A DNA stretch of 48,202 nt, taken from Ardenticatenaceae bacterium (GTDB lineage Bacteria; Chloroflexota; Anaerolineae; Promineifilales; Promineifilaceae). Below are positions 41,204-48,202 of this stretch, piece by piece; position 1 is the first letter of the stretch, and each line of letters begins with the position of its first letter. The notes beneath the pieces are model-generated. The model saw only the letters and a list, made by a program, of their open reading frames with translations. It searched no databases and was not told the origin of the DNA. A program made the translations under genes and the position numbers. The DNA is taken from contig JACKBR010000037.1 of assembly GCA_020634495.1 (NCBI GenBank), positions 1 to 48,202 on the forward strand, given 5' to 3'.

Positions 41204-41226
41204 AGATTGTAAGATTTTTACAATCT
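41204..41226 (-). terminator. Hairpin after the geranylgeranyl-reductase-like gene
   Basis: AGATTGTAA (41204-41212) and TTACAATCT (41218-41226) make a nine-bp stem with a five-base loop, about 48 bases past the stop of the minus-strand flavoprotein gene, followed by GTTTGATTTT. Likely but weak terminator. Confidence 0.55.
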
Positions 41227-41273
41227 TTCCCAATTTTTCAGCTGCAGAACAGTTTTTTATTTATTTGGCTTTC

Positions 41274-42467
41274 TTAGGGTCGAGTTGGACGTATATTCTC
41301 GGTAAGGAGCATCTGCGGCAGCTCGGCAGGCACGTAGCTGGGATCGCGCCAGCGAGTGAACTTAATAATGTGGCGCGCCGCCCACCAGCCAGCCCGGAAG
41401 AGGCGTGGATATTTGAGGATATAAGCAAAGCGGGCAATACGCGCGCGAATGCGTAATTGTACAAAAAGTGGATGCTGGCGCAGCCGCTCTTTGTAGGTGC
41501 CAAAGCTAAAATCTTGCCGGGCGAAAGCGTCTTCCAGGGCAGCGGCGGCCACCTCGCCATAGCCCAGGGCAAAGGAAATACCTTCGCCAAATAGCGGGTC
41601 GGTGCCTGCGGCATCGCCCACTAAAATGACGCGGGGTTGGGCAAAACGGCCGTCTGACCCCCACCACCTTATCGGATGCCCTTTCAACTTATACTTGCTC
41701 AAGTTCCGGTCTCGCGCCGCCATTGCCTCACCCAAAGTTTGCTTCAAGTCCGCTTTGGGACGCTCTGGCCGGGCACGACTGTCGAAAACACCCCGGTTCA
41801 TATAAGGCTGCCCATCAACATAGCTGGGAAAATCCCAGTAGTAGCCCTGCAACTGGTGCCGGGTCATGGGGGTAAAATCAAAGACGGCCACGCCGTCACG
41901 GAATTCTGGCTGGGTTTGGCCGTTTTCTGGGGTTAACACTTCAATCAGGCGAGCAACGCGGGAATCATCTTCCCACTTGAGGCGGCGGCGCACAAAGCTG
42001 CGCGAACCGTCGGCAGCCACCACCGTTTTGGCATGAAACGTGGCTTTCTTTGTAATGACTTCCACGTATTCATCGTGCGGCACCACGTCAGTGACGGCTT
42101 CGCCCTGCCGCACGGAAACGCCGAGGGATTCGGCCGTTTTCACCAGCCAATGATCAAACTCATCCCGGCGCACAATGCGGAAAACAGGGTTGCCAAAAAA
42201 GGAGTAGCTCTTATCTTCGTACAGCAGGCGAACCTCGCGCACTTCAAAATTTTTGGGTTCAAATGGCAGCCCCAGCCGGGCTAAAATGTTTTGGCCAATG
42301 TGGGTAACGCCGCCACCGCACAGCTTCTCGCGGGGATGCACCGCTTTGTCTACCATCACGATGCGCCCAGCCCAGGCTGGATTGCTTTTTACAAGATGCA
42401 ATGCTGTAGATGTTCCTGATGGCCCCGACCCCACAATCAAAATATCGACATTTTGAATCTCCGCCAT
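41274..42467 (-). CDS. Geranylgeranyl reductase family FAD-dependent oxidoreductase
   Basis: A 397-residue flavoprotein of the geranylgeranyl reductase/digeranylgeranylglycerophospholipid reductase superfamily. The FAD-binding Rossmann motif is DILIVGSGPSGTSTALHL near residue 8, followed by KAVHPREKLCGGGVTHIGQNIL near 40 (the Cys-Gly-Gly-Gly motif of the family), VVAADGSRSFVRRRL near 150 and the second FAD motif RVILVGDAAGTDPLFGEGISFALGYGEVAA near 279. It would saturate isoprenoid double bonds, for instance in menaquinone or lipid side chains, though related enzymes act on other substrates. The start MAEIQNVD has GGAAGG six bases upstream. It stands alone between the Liv cluster and the amidase gene. 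Confidence 0.88.
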   Translation of the reverse strand: MAEIQNVDILIVGSGPSGTSTALHLVKSNPAWAGRIVMVDKAVHPREKLCGGGVTHIGQNILARLGLPFEPKNFEVREVRLLYEDKSYSFFGNPVFRIVRRDEFDHWLVKTAESLGVSVRQGEAVTDVVPHDEYVEVITKKATFHAKTVVAADGSRSFVRRRLKWEDDSRVARLIEVLTPENGQTQPEFRDGVAVFDFTPMTRHQLQGYYWDFPSYVDGQPYMNRGVFDSRARPERPKADLKQTLGEAMAARDRNLSKYKLKGHPIRWWGSDGRFAQPRVILVGDAAGTDPLFGEGISFALGYGEVAAAALEDAFARQDFSFGTYKERLRQHPLFVQLRIRARIARFAYILKYPRLFRAGWWAARHIIKFTRWRDPSYVPAELPQMLLTENIRPTRP

Positions 42468-42523
42468 TTTCGCCTTCCGCCTCCACTTTCCACCAGTTTC
42501 CAGTAATTGATGGTACACACCGC

Positions 42524-42587
42524 AAACCCTAAGGGTTTCCTTGAACTCTGGAAATTGGCGCTGATTTTGCCAAAACCCTTAGGGTTT
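42524..42587. repeat. Paired palindromes AAACCCTAAGGGTTT / AAACCCTTAGGGTTT
   Basis: AAACCCTAAGGGTTT (42524-42538) and its reverse complement AAACCCTTAGGGTTT (42573-42587) each fold on themselves and can also pair with each other across 34 bases. They form a compact intergenic element upstream of the flavoprotein gene. Confidence 0.8.
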
Positions 42588-42612
42588 CTGCTAGAGTAAC
42601 CGCGTAACGTGA

Positions 42613-42652
42613 GTTTAGTAAAACAGTTTTTAGGTTTGTCTGTTTACTAAAC
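42613..42652 (-). terminator. Terminator after the amidase gene
   Basis: GTTTAGTAAAACAG and CTGTTTACTAAAC pair over 13 bp with one bulged A, 12 bases past the stop of the minus-strand amidase gene. The tail is not a clean T run, but the position and stem fit termination. Confidence 0.65.
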
Positions 42653-42664
42653 ACCGGTAACTGA

Positions 42665-44986
42665 TTAATGTGTCACAAACGGAACCATTATAGCACGGGG
42701 CAGCGGAACTGCCTGGGCGGTGCCAAGGGCGGCGGGCGGGGTATCGACTGGCTGGCTGTTTCCAGCCTGGTCGGTGGCGCGAACCCGAAATTCGTAGAGG
42801 GCGGCCGGGTTGGGCATGGTAAAAATGGCGTTTACGGCCGTTGTCCCATTCAGCCAGCTTGTCCAGGCAGTCTCCCCTTGGGCACGGTACTCCACAATGT
42901 AGCTCGCCAGGCCAGACATGGTATCGCTGCCGCTCCATTTGACCAAAAAGGTATTGGTCACAGGCATCTGGTAAACGGCCGTAATCGTTGAGGTCGGCAC
43001 AGTGGTGTCGATGCCAAACTGGATGAGCGGCGTACTGAGGGTCTCGGTCAGGCCATCGGTGTTGCTAACAACGGCCGTTGCCTGCCAATACAGCGCCGGT
43101 TGCTCCGTAACAAAATCATGCGTGTGGCTGAGAACGGCCGTATCCCACGTTTCCATTACCAGCTTATCGGTTTGCAAACTATCTGTGCTGACAGTGAGCG
43201 TTGTGGTCAGTACTTTACTGGTTGTCGTCACCACGTCCCAGCTAAAATCCACCTGCGGATCGTTCAGCCAGCTGCCTTCCGCTGGGGCAATGGGATTTAT
43301 TACATCCTGTGGCGGTGGCACCTTCAGCAAACGGAGGCCATCAAACCAAAGGCCCAAACCGGTGTCGGTCGTGGTGAGATCATCCAGGTAAACAAAGTTA
43401 TCCGTCCCGGCCGCCAAATTGAACACACCCAACGAGAGCCATTGCCCCAGGCTCTCTTGCTGGCTGGCCACAACCGTGGTCACGCCATCGGCATGATGCA
43501 CTTCGTACGTGGCCCCATCCGTTTCTGAGTTGCCGGTGGCGCAGTACGGCACGTACATCTCGATGAGATAATAACCCGTTTCTGGCACGATGGGCCGCCA
43601 GATACCCCAATTGGCGCTGTCTGCCGACTCTGTTGTGGAAAATGTGTAATAAGAGTGCAGATTGTGGCCGCATTCATTGCCGCCCTCATACCAGGTCGCC
43701 GCACTCTTGGTAAACTGAGCGCTGTCTTCATTGGTGTACAAATGCTCATCAACAAGGCCGATGTTGGCCGCTACCTGATCCCGCAGCCAGGGCAGCAGTT
43801 GGTGCGCCTGATCGCCGGGGCATTCCGTTGTGCCATACACATCACGATGCCCCATCAAGTTTGGCCGCCCTCCCTCAACAAAAGGCATTGTCGCCTCCGA
43901 TTCATAGACATTGATGCCCCGCTGGTCTGCCTTCCAGGAGAGTAGCTCAATTAGCGAATTTTTCATGGGTTCTGGCGGGGCAATGCCGGGCAAATTGGGA
44001 TAATCAACCGAGGTAAATGTGCCAATAAGCGACACGCCCATGCTGCCCGTGTTGGCCCCAGAGGCATGGGTGCCCACCACATCCTGGTTCAGGTAATCTT
44101 CATTCATGTGGCCTTCGTAAATAACCCCGGTCTGGTCGATGAGGTAGTTGTAACCAATATCGCCCCAGCCCCGGCAGCTGGTGCAGGTGTCGGAGACAGG
44201 ATAAGTGTGGAAGGCCCAGATGGCCCGAACGGTGGCAGCCCAGTTACTGCTGCTGTTGCTAGAAACGGTGTGATGGACAATCATGTGGCTGGCATCATCA
44301 TACTCCAGGCCATCGGTGTAATCGCAGTCCACCGACGTACACCAAACCTCCCGGCTAATGACGGTGGGGCGCGGGTAGCCAGCAACGCCCGATTTGCTGT
44401 CGTTGGCGGCGTCCAGCGCCTGTTGTTGCGCCAGCAGTTCTTCGGTTGTGGGGCCAGTGGTGCTGTCGATGATGGTGAAGCTAATGCGGTTGAGTTGGGG
44501 GGAAACGGCCGTATCCAATCGATCAAAACGCACGCTAAATTGAATCGTATCGTGCGTTTCGTCGTCGGCTGGCACGGTGATCATATCGCCCAGCGTTTCA
44601 TGGTCTTCTTCTTCTACAAAATCGGGATGGCTCTCCAGGCTGTACCAGTCTGACCATGCCTGACTGCCCTTGCGGGTGCGCACCTGAATTGCCAGGCTGC
44701 TGTCGGCGGGAACCTCGGCTTCCCAGCTGGTGACCAGGGCATTAAAGTTGATCGGGGTTTGGATGGGGTTGGAGGTGAAAACGGCCGTCAGCGCCGCATC
44801 ATTCATCGTGAGACCCGTGGCGGAAACGGCCGTGTCCATCCCACTACCCTGAGCAAAATCTTCACCTACCCAGGTAATACTCTCCATGATGGGCGCTGCG
44901 GCCGTAGATTCAGTTTTGGGCCAGCTCATGGCCAACAAAAAAACAAACAAACCAAATAAGGTAACAGTTTTTAGATTCTTATACAT
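42665..44986 (-). CDS. Secreted N-acetylmuramoyl-L-alanine amidase (PGRP type) with golvesin-like domain
   Basis: A 773-residue exported enzyme. The signal peptide spans about 1-33 (hydrophobic TLFGLFVFLLAMSW, cleavage near TAAA). After a beta-rich region the PGRP/Amidase_2 domain (about 215-415) shows zinc ligands in MIVHHTVSS and LMGHRDVYGTTECPGD (His, His, Cys) plus GWGDIGYNYLIDQTGVIYEG and DVVGTHASGANTGSMGVSLIGTF. It should cut the amide between N-acetylmuramate and L-Ala. A golvesin-like domain follows (RPIVPETGYYLIEMYVPY, ATYEVHHADGVTTVVASQQESLGQWLSLGVFNLAAG), then a fibronectin-III-like C-terminus. The start MYKNLKTV has GGGAG upstream. Probably a surface enzyme for wall turnover or attack on other bacteria. 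Confidence 0.92.
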   Translation of the reverse strand: MYKNLKTVTLFGLFVFLLAMSWPKTESTAAAPIMESITWVGEDFAQGSGMDTAVSATGLTMNDAALTAVFTSNPIQTPINFNALVTSWEAEVPADSSLAIQVRTRKGSQAWSDWYSLESHPDFVEEEDHETLGDMITVPADDETHDTIQFSVRFDRLDTAVSPQLNRISFTIIDSTTGPTTEELLAQQQALDAANDSKSGVAGYPRPTVISREVWCTSVDCDYTDGLEYDDASHMIVHHTVSSNSSSNWAATVRAIWAFHTYPVSDTCTSCRGWGDIGYNYLIDQTGVIYEGHMNEDYLNQDVVGTHASGANTGSMGVSLIGTFTSVDYPNLPGIAPPEPMKNSLIELLSWKADQRGINVYESEATMPFVEGGRPNLMGHRDVYGTTECPGDQAHQLLPWLRDQVAANIGLVDEHLYTNEDSAQFTKSAATWYEGGNECGHNLHSYYTFSTTESADSANWGIWRPIVPETGYYLIEMYVPYCATGNSETDGATYEVHHADGVTTVVASQQESLGQWLSLGVFNLAAGTDNFVYLDDLTTTDTGLGLWFDGLRLLKVPPPQDVINPIAPAEGSWLNDPQVDFSWDVVTTTSKVLTTTLTVSTDSLQTDKLVMETWDTAVLSHTHDFVTEQPALYWQATAVVSNTDGLTETLSTPLIQFGIDTTVPTSTITAVYQMPVTNTFLVKWSGSDTMSGLASYIVEYRAQGETAWTSWLNGTTAVNAIFTMPNPAALYEFRVRATDQAGNSQPVDTPPAALGTAQAVPLPRAIMVPFVTH

Positions 44987-45036
44987 CTTTCGCTCCCGCA
45001 AGGAATGATTTACTACTAACTTTCCCCCCAGCAGGA

Positions 45037-45065
45037 GCATATTAACAGGGGTACTATAAATCAAT
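45037..45065 (-). promoter_or_regulatory. Probable promoter of the amidase gene
   Basis: On the minus strand TTGATT (45065-45060) and TATGCT (45042-45037) are 17 bases apart, about 50 bases before the amidase start codon. It lies in the gap between two divergent genes; a partner for the plus-strand lipoprotein gene was not found. Confidence 0.5.
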
Positions 45066-45234
45066 GGTATAAAAAGGGTGAATTTTAGATTAGGAGGGGG
45101 TGAATGTGAGAAAATGAATGGGGGGGTGGAACGGCCGTAACCGGACCTCCAGGCAGGATGTAAGGAAAATATGCCCCAATAATCAGGATGTGAATCTCTT
45201 CACATTTATAAAGCTGAACCCACATGGAGAAAAA

Positions 45235-46671
45235 ATGCCACTCAACCAATTTTCTCGAAGGTATGCTCTCATTTTAGCAGTTTTTACAAGCCTGCTTGCG
45301 CTATGTTTGGCAGCCTGCACCACACCGACGGAAACCTCTCAAGGGGAAACGGCCGTTGCCACAACCAATCCAGAACCAGAAGAAGTCGCAGTAGAAGAAT
45401 CAGAGCCCAGCCAACCTGATCCTACCGCAACCACCCCCACGCCAACACAAACACCACAGCCCACCCAAACACCAACCGCAAAACCGACCCTAATGCCTGA
45501 CCTGGCAATGTCCCAAGAAATCCAAGAATCTGAAGCGTTACAATTTCAATACCAGCGCTTTATTGATTATCTTCTTGCCGCCAGCCAAGAAGATGCCGCC
45601 AATTTCTCATTTGAGGCAGATACCCGTTTTGGCTGGGAAATACATAGGACAGGAACAAACCCGGAATTGTGGCTAAAGGTAATCAGTGGGCAAATTGCCT
45701 ACTACGGTCAACCCTATCAGGCAGAAGCATGGTTGTTTTTTGAGAATGATGAATCAGAAGAGCCACTTCTGGTGGTTTTACAAGAGGCACAACAGGCTCT
45801 TGATTTGGCCGAAGTGGGCATCACGATTGACCACCTTGAGCCAGACGAAGAAACTGGCTTACCAACTGCTGTTGATACGGATGGCACTGTGCTTGTCATG
45901 TTGAATTCTGAATTGGCCTGGGAAATAAACCCAGAATTAAAAGAGCCGGTAATGGCCCCGGCAACAGTACAGACTCGCCTTGTCAGCACCATTGATCTGA
46001 GCGAAGATCAAAGCACTATCGTGCGGCATTTGATTTACCCAAACGGTTTACCAGATCCCGATGTGATAAGTATTGGGCCACCATCACCCCCCTATACAGA
46101 ATTTGATTGGAATCTGTATGCACAAAATTTGCTATCAGAAGCTGATTTTTACGTCGCCATGCGTTTGTACTGTGGGCTTGATGTAGAAATTGCTTCACGC
46201 CCTTTGGCTGAAGCGCCACAGGGATGGATTGATGTATGTTTTCATTATCTAGGTACGCATATCGTTGATTTTGGAGAGTACGGTCAGGAAGCACTTGTTG
46301 TGCTTCAGACCTTTGGTGAGATTGATGGTCAGGTGGTTCCCATTGTTTCAATGGAATCTTTTAATAACCCGTATGTGCTTGAACATTTTTATTACCTGGA
46401 TGAGACTGGAGAAGTCAAATCACACTCTCCCGTTTCGGTGGAAAGCTCTATTAGAAATAGAATTGCCCAAGCGCCTGGGGGCATGTTCATTTTGCAAATT
46501 TCAATTGGATTGGCGAATAGCCCCGCAACACCTTTTATTCACTCCGTGCTTATGCCGGACGGTTCAAGGCCAGTGGAAAATTTTGCGATACCGATGAATG
46601 AATTACTTGGTACACCCGTTATTAGTTCCCTCCCAATTGGAGCGGTTCTTGCCCAGGTACCTTCTCAATAA
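45235..46671 (+). CDS. Lipoprotein of unknown function
   Basis: A 478-residue lipoprotein. The signal peptide (FSRRYALILAVFTSLLALCLAAC) ends in lipobox LAAC with Cys near residue 28, followed by a 70-residue Thr/Pro/Gln-rich spacer (TPTPTQTPQPTQTPTAKP) and a 370-residue mature domain rich in acidic residues and beta strands. No family recognised: phrases such as FGWEIHRTGTNPELWLKVISGQIAYYGQPYQAEAWLFFEN and GWIDVCFHYLGTHIVDFGEYGQEALVVLQTFGEIDGQVVPIVSMESFNNPY are not ones I can place. The start has GGAG six bases upstream of ATG 45235. Spacer type is like that of the lipoprotein at 24118. Confidence 0.72.
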   Translation: MPLNQFSRRYALILAVFTSLLALCLAACTTPTETSQGETAVATTNPEPEEVAVEESEPSQPDPTATTPTPTQTPQPTQTPTAKPTLMPDLAMSQEIQESEALQFQYQRFIDYLLAASQEDAANFSFEADTRFGWEIHRTGTNPELWLKVISGQIAYYGQPYQAEAWLFFENDESEEPLLVVLQEAQQALDLAEVGITIDHLEPDEETGLPTAVDTDGTVLVMLNSELAWEINPELKEPVMAPATVQTRLVSTIDLSEDQSTIVRHLIYPNGLPDPDVISIGPPSPPYTEFDWNLYAQNLLSEADFYVAMRLYCGLDVEIASRPLAEAPQGWIDVCFHYLGTHIVDFGEYGQEALVVLQTFGEIDGQVVPIVSMESFNNPYVLEHFYYLDETGEVKSHSPVSVESSIRNRIAQAPGGMFILQISIGLANSPATPFIHSVLMPDGSRPVENFAIPMNELLGTPVISSLPIGAVLAQVPSQ

Positions 46672-46690
46672 AAATCATGACAACCGCCTA

Positions 46691-46719
46691 TTGTGCCAAA
46701 CGGCTAACGGCCGTATGAT
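46691..46719 (+). promoter_or_regulatory. Promoter of the terminal membrane-protein gene (leaderless layout)
   Basis: TTGTGC (46691-46696) and TATGAT (46714-46719) are exactly 17 bases apart. The spacer contains ACGGCCGT. Transcription would begin about seven bases on, at the ATG of 46727, with no room for a ribosome site. Confidence 0.55.
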
Positions 46720-46726
46720 TTATCCC

Positions 46727-48202
46727 ATGCGCGACTCCAGGCTCAAGTGGGGCCTCATTTTTCTCTTTGTCTTATGGTTATTTTACGGACTGAGCGCCTA
46801 CTATGTGGTGCAAAAACCGTTCAGCGTGCCGCAGCTGGTGGCGCTGCTAGATGATCCTGCCGCGTGGCTGACGCTGGATTTTGCCTGGTCGTCGGTGGGG
46901 CGCTCGCTGCTGGATGTGGGAACGGCCGTTCTCATCAACCTCGCCGCCTGGGGAATTGGCACAGAAATACTCAGTTACACCAATATAAAGATGGATGGGT
47001 TGGAAACGGCCGTTTTTGGCACCGGTCTCGGCTTTGGCGTATTGGGGCTGTGGGTCTTCTTTCTCGGACTCGTCGGTGGACTAAACGCAACTGCCTTCTG
47101 GGGCACATTAGGCGCGACCACTGGCCTAGCCATCTGGCAACTCCACAAAACCACAAAAAATCTGCGCCAATCTGCGAAATCTGTGGATAAAAATTCTCCG
47201 CGTCCTCCGCGCTCTCCGCGGTTAAACCTCCCCACACGCGGCATCACAATTTACCTGCTCATCGTCCTCGGCCTGGCCCTCATCCTCGCCCTGCTGCCCC
47301 CCACCGATTGGGACGGCCTGTTCTACCATCTCAAAGGCCCCAAGCTCTACCTGGCAGCCGGGCGCATCGTCGGCGGCATAGACATCCCCCACCTCAGCTT
47401 CCCCGCCCTGTTTGAGATGCTCTTCACCCTGGCAATGGGCCTGCGCGGCGATATTGCCGCCAAACTGCTGCACTTCAGCTTCATCCCCTGGCTCATGGCC
47501 CTGATTTACCTCATTTCAAATCAATTTTTTGCCACAGAGGGCACAGAGGAAAAAGAGGATTTCTCTAAAACCTCTGTGGCTAATAAAAAAAATGGCTGGA
47601 CGGCCGTTCTCGTCCTCATCTCCATGCCCATGGTGCTCAACCTGGGAACCCAGGCGTACAACGATCTGCCGCTCGCCTTCTACCAGGTCGCCGCACTGGT
47701 AGCCCTGCTGCGCTGGCGACAAAATGAACAAACCGGCTGGCTCATCCTCAGCGGCACCTTCGCCGGGCTGTCGATGGGCCTCAAATACACCAGCTTCGTC
47801 ACCCCGCTGCTGCTTGCTGGATTTGTTGTCTGGCACTTCTGGAACCGCGAAAAACGAAACAATCCCCAATCAGCATCAACCCCACCTCCGCGCCTCCGCG
47901 CCTCTGCGTTAAAAAATTCACTCACCCCCCTGCTTATCCTAACCGCCGCCACTACCCTCATCGCCCTGCCCTGGTACCTCAAAAATTGGGCCTTCACCGG
48001 CAACCCCGTTTACCCATTCGTCTTTGGCGGCCAGTTTTGGGACGATTTCCGCGCCGCCGCCTACGCAGGCACGGGCACCGGCCTCGGCTTCGACCCGATT
48101 GCCCTGCTGCGCCTGCCCCACGACCTGATTTTGGGCCTCAACGATGCCAGCCAGGACGGCCAGCCGGGGCCGCTGTTTCTCATTTTTTTGCCAGCGGTGC
48201 TG
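46727..48202 (+). CDS. Polytopic membrane protein, possibly GT-C glycosyltransferase-like (3' end cut by window)
   Basis: An open frame from ATG 46727 to the window edge gives 492 residues without a stop. It begins MRDSRLKWGLIFLFVLWLFYGLSAYYVVQ and has at least eight membrane helices. A segment after the third or fourth helix, LPPTDWDGLFYHLKGPKLYLAAGRI, resembles the first extracytoplasmic loop of GT-C/PMT-type glycosyltransferases, where an acidic pair binds metal and lipid-sugar donor (tentative). An alternative ATG at 46715 overlaps the -10 box and is unlikely. Three hydrophilic stretches between helices (about residues 142-166, 268-286 and 387-397) are translated from intergenic repeat sequence at 47153-47225, 47531-47580 and 47885-47915, all kept in frame. 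The C-terminus is not in the window. Confidence 0.75.
   Translation, partial: MRDSRLKWGLIFLFVLWLFYGLSAYYVVQKPFSVPQLVALLDDPAAWLTLDFAWSSVGRSLLDVGTAVLINLAAWGIGTEILSYTNIKMDGLETAVFGTGLGFGVLGLWVFFLGLVGGLNATAFWGTLGATTGLAIWQLHKTTKNLRQSAKSVDKNSPRPPRSPRLNLPTRGITIYLLIVLGLALILALLPPTDWDGLFYHLKGPKLYLAAGRIVGGIDIPHLSFPALFEMLFTLAMGLRGDIAAKLLHFSFIPWLMALIYLISNQFFATEGTEEKEDFSKTSVANKKNGWTAVLVLISMPMVLNLGTQAYNDLPLAFYQVAALVALLRWRQNEQTGWLILSGTFAGLSMGLKYTSFVTPLLLAGFVVWHFWNREKRNNPQSASTPPPRLRASALKNSLTPLLILTAATTLIALPWYLKNWAFTGNPVYPFVFGGQFWDDFRAAAYAGTGTGLGFDPIALLRLPHDLILGLNDASQDGQPGPLFLIFLPAVL
47153..47225 (+). repeat. Two repeat fragments inside the membrane-protein gene
   Basis: AATCTGCGAAATCTGTGGAT-like sequence (same family as 14718-14773) is followed by CTCCGCGTCCTCCGCGCTCTCCGCGG (same wording as 12655-12684). 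It encodes an in-frame basic loop NLRQSAKSVDKNSPRPPRSP. Confidence 0.75.
47531..47580 (+). repeat. GCCACAGAGG inverted repeat inside the same gene
   Basis: GCCACAGAGG (47531-47540) and CCTCTGTGGC (47571-47580) bound a 50-base inverted repeat in the coding frame, encoding the hydrophilic peptide ATEGTEEKEDFSKTSVA between membrane helices. Confidence 0.78.
47885..47915 (+). repeat. Third CTCCGCG repeat fragment inside the same gene
   Basis: The run CTCCGCGCCTCCGCGCCTC followed by TGCGTTAAAAAATTC is a one-arm copy of the CGCAGAG family, encoding PPRLRASALKNS just before a membrane helix. Confidence 0.68.

Overview
The window looks like a piece of a Chloroflexota chromosome, probably an Anaerolineae-type heterotroph. 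The evidence is indirect: repeated acyl-CoA carboxylase and acyl-CoA dehydrogenase genes, an F420-dependent LLM-family oxidoreductase, Thr/Pro-rich lipoproteins, a Gram-positive-type LexA box, and above all an extraordinary density of the 8-bp palindrome ACGGCCGT (about 85 copies counted by eye in 48 kb). No rRNA, CRISPR array, phage module or transposase is visible. One tRNA (Arg, CCG) is present.

Layout. 0-2 kb: a two-gene biotin carboxylase/biotin carrier pair whose carboxylase has lost several active-site residues. 2.1-2.8 kb: tRNA-Arg, a terminator and a TMEM175-like channel. 3.0-6.9 kb: a TIGR03032-like protein and a large secreted beta-helix/PKD protein in a block without a single ACGGCCGT. 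6.9-12.5 kb: a small unknown gene under a promoter with a LexA-like box, an ATPase-like/MscS pair, a YitT protein, two LysW-like zinc ribbons and a phosphorylation-deficient-looking response regulator. 12.7-18.2 kb (minus strand): LLM oxidoreductase, acyl-CoA dehydrogenase, a kinase-fold phosphotransferase and a biotin carboxylase/BCCP fusion, a plausible acyl-CoA degradation group. 18.3-23.5 kb (plus strand): a tandem-HTH TetR regulator followed by a YbhGFSR-like drug-efflux ABC operon.

23.4-31.9 kb: nucleotidyltransferase-like protein, two lipoproteins, a phytase-esterase-like secreted protein, an MccB-type carboxyltransferase with a scrambled 5' end, a truncated zinc-ribbon gene, a VapBC pair, a small conserved protein and a beta-keto acid cleavage enzyme (BKACE) gene broken by several frameshifts. 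31.9-41.0 kb (minus strand): a full branched-chain amino acid type ABC transporter (LivG, LivH, LivM, lipoprotein LivK, LivF) interleaved with two acyl-adenylate-forming ligase family genes, which suggests uptake and CoA activation of an organic acid. 41.2-46.7 kb: geranylgeranyl-reductase family flavoprotein, a secreted peptidoglycan amidase and a lipoprotein. 46.7 kb to the end: a polytopic membrane protein cut by the window edge, whose reading frame has absorbed three copies of intergenic repeats.

The strongest leads are the ACGGCCGT palindrome and its deserts, the divergent biotin carboxylase, the LexA-like box in front of an unknown gene, the LysW-like pair, the K-less P-loop ATPase coupled to MscS, the tandem-domain TetR with an apparently leaderless promoter, and repeat insertions turned into protein. 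All family assignments are by reading motifs; no database search was run.
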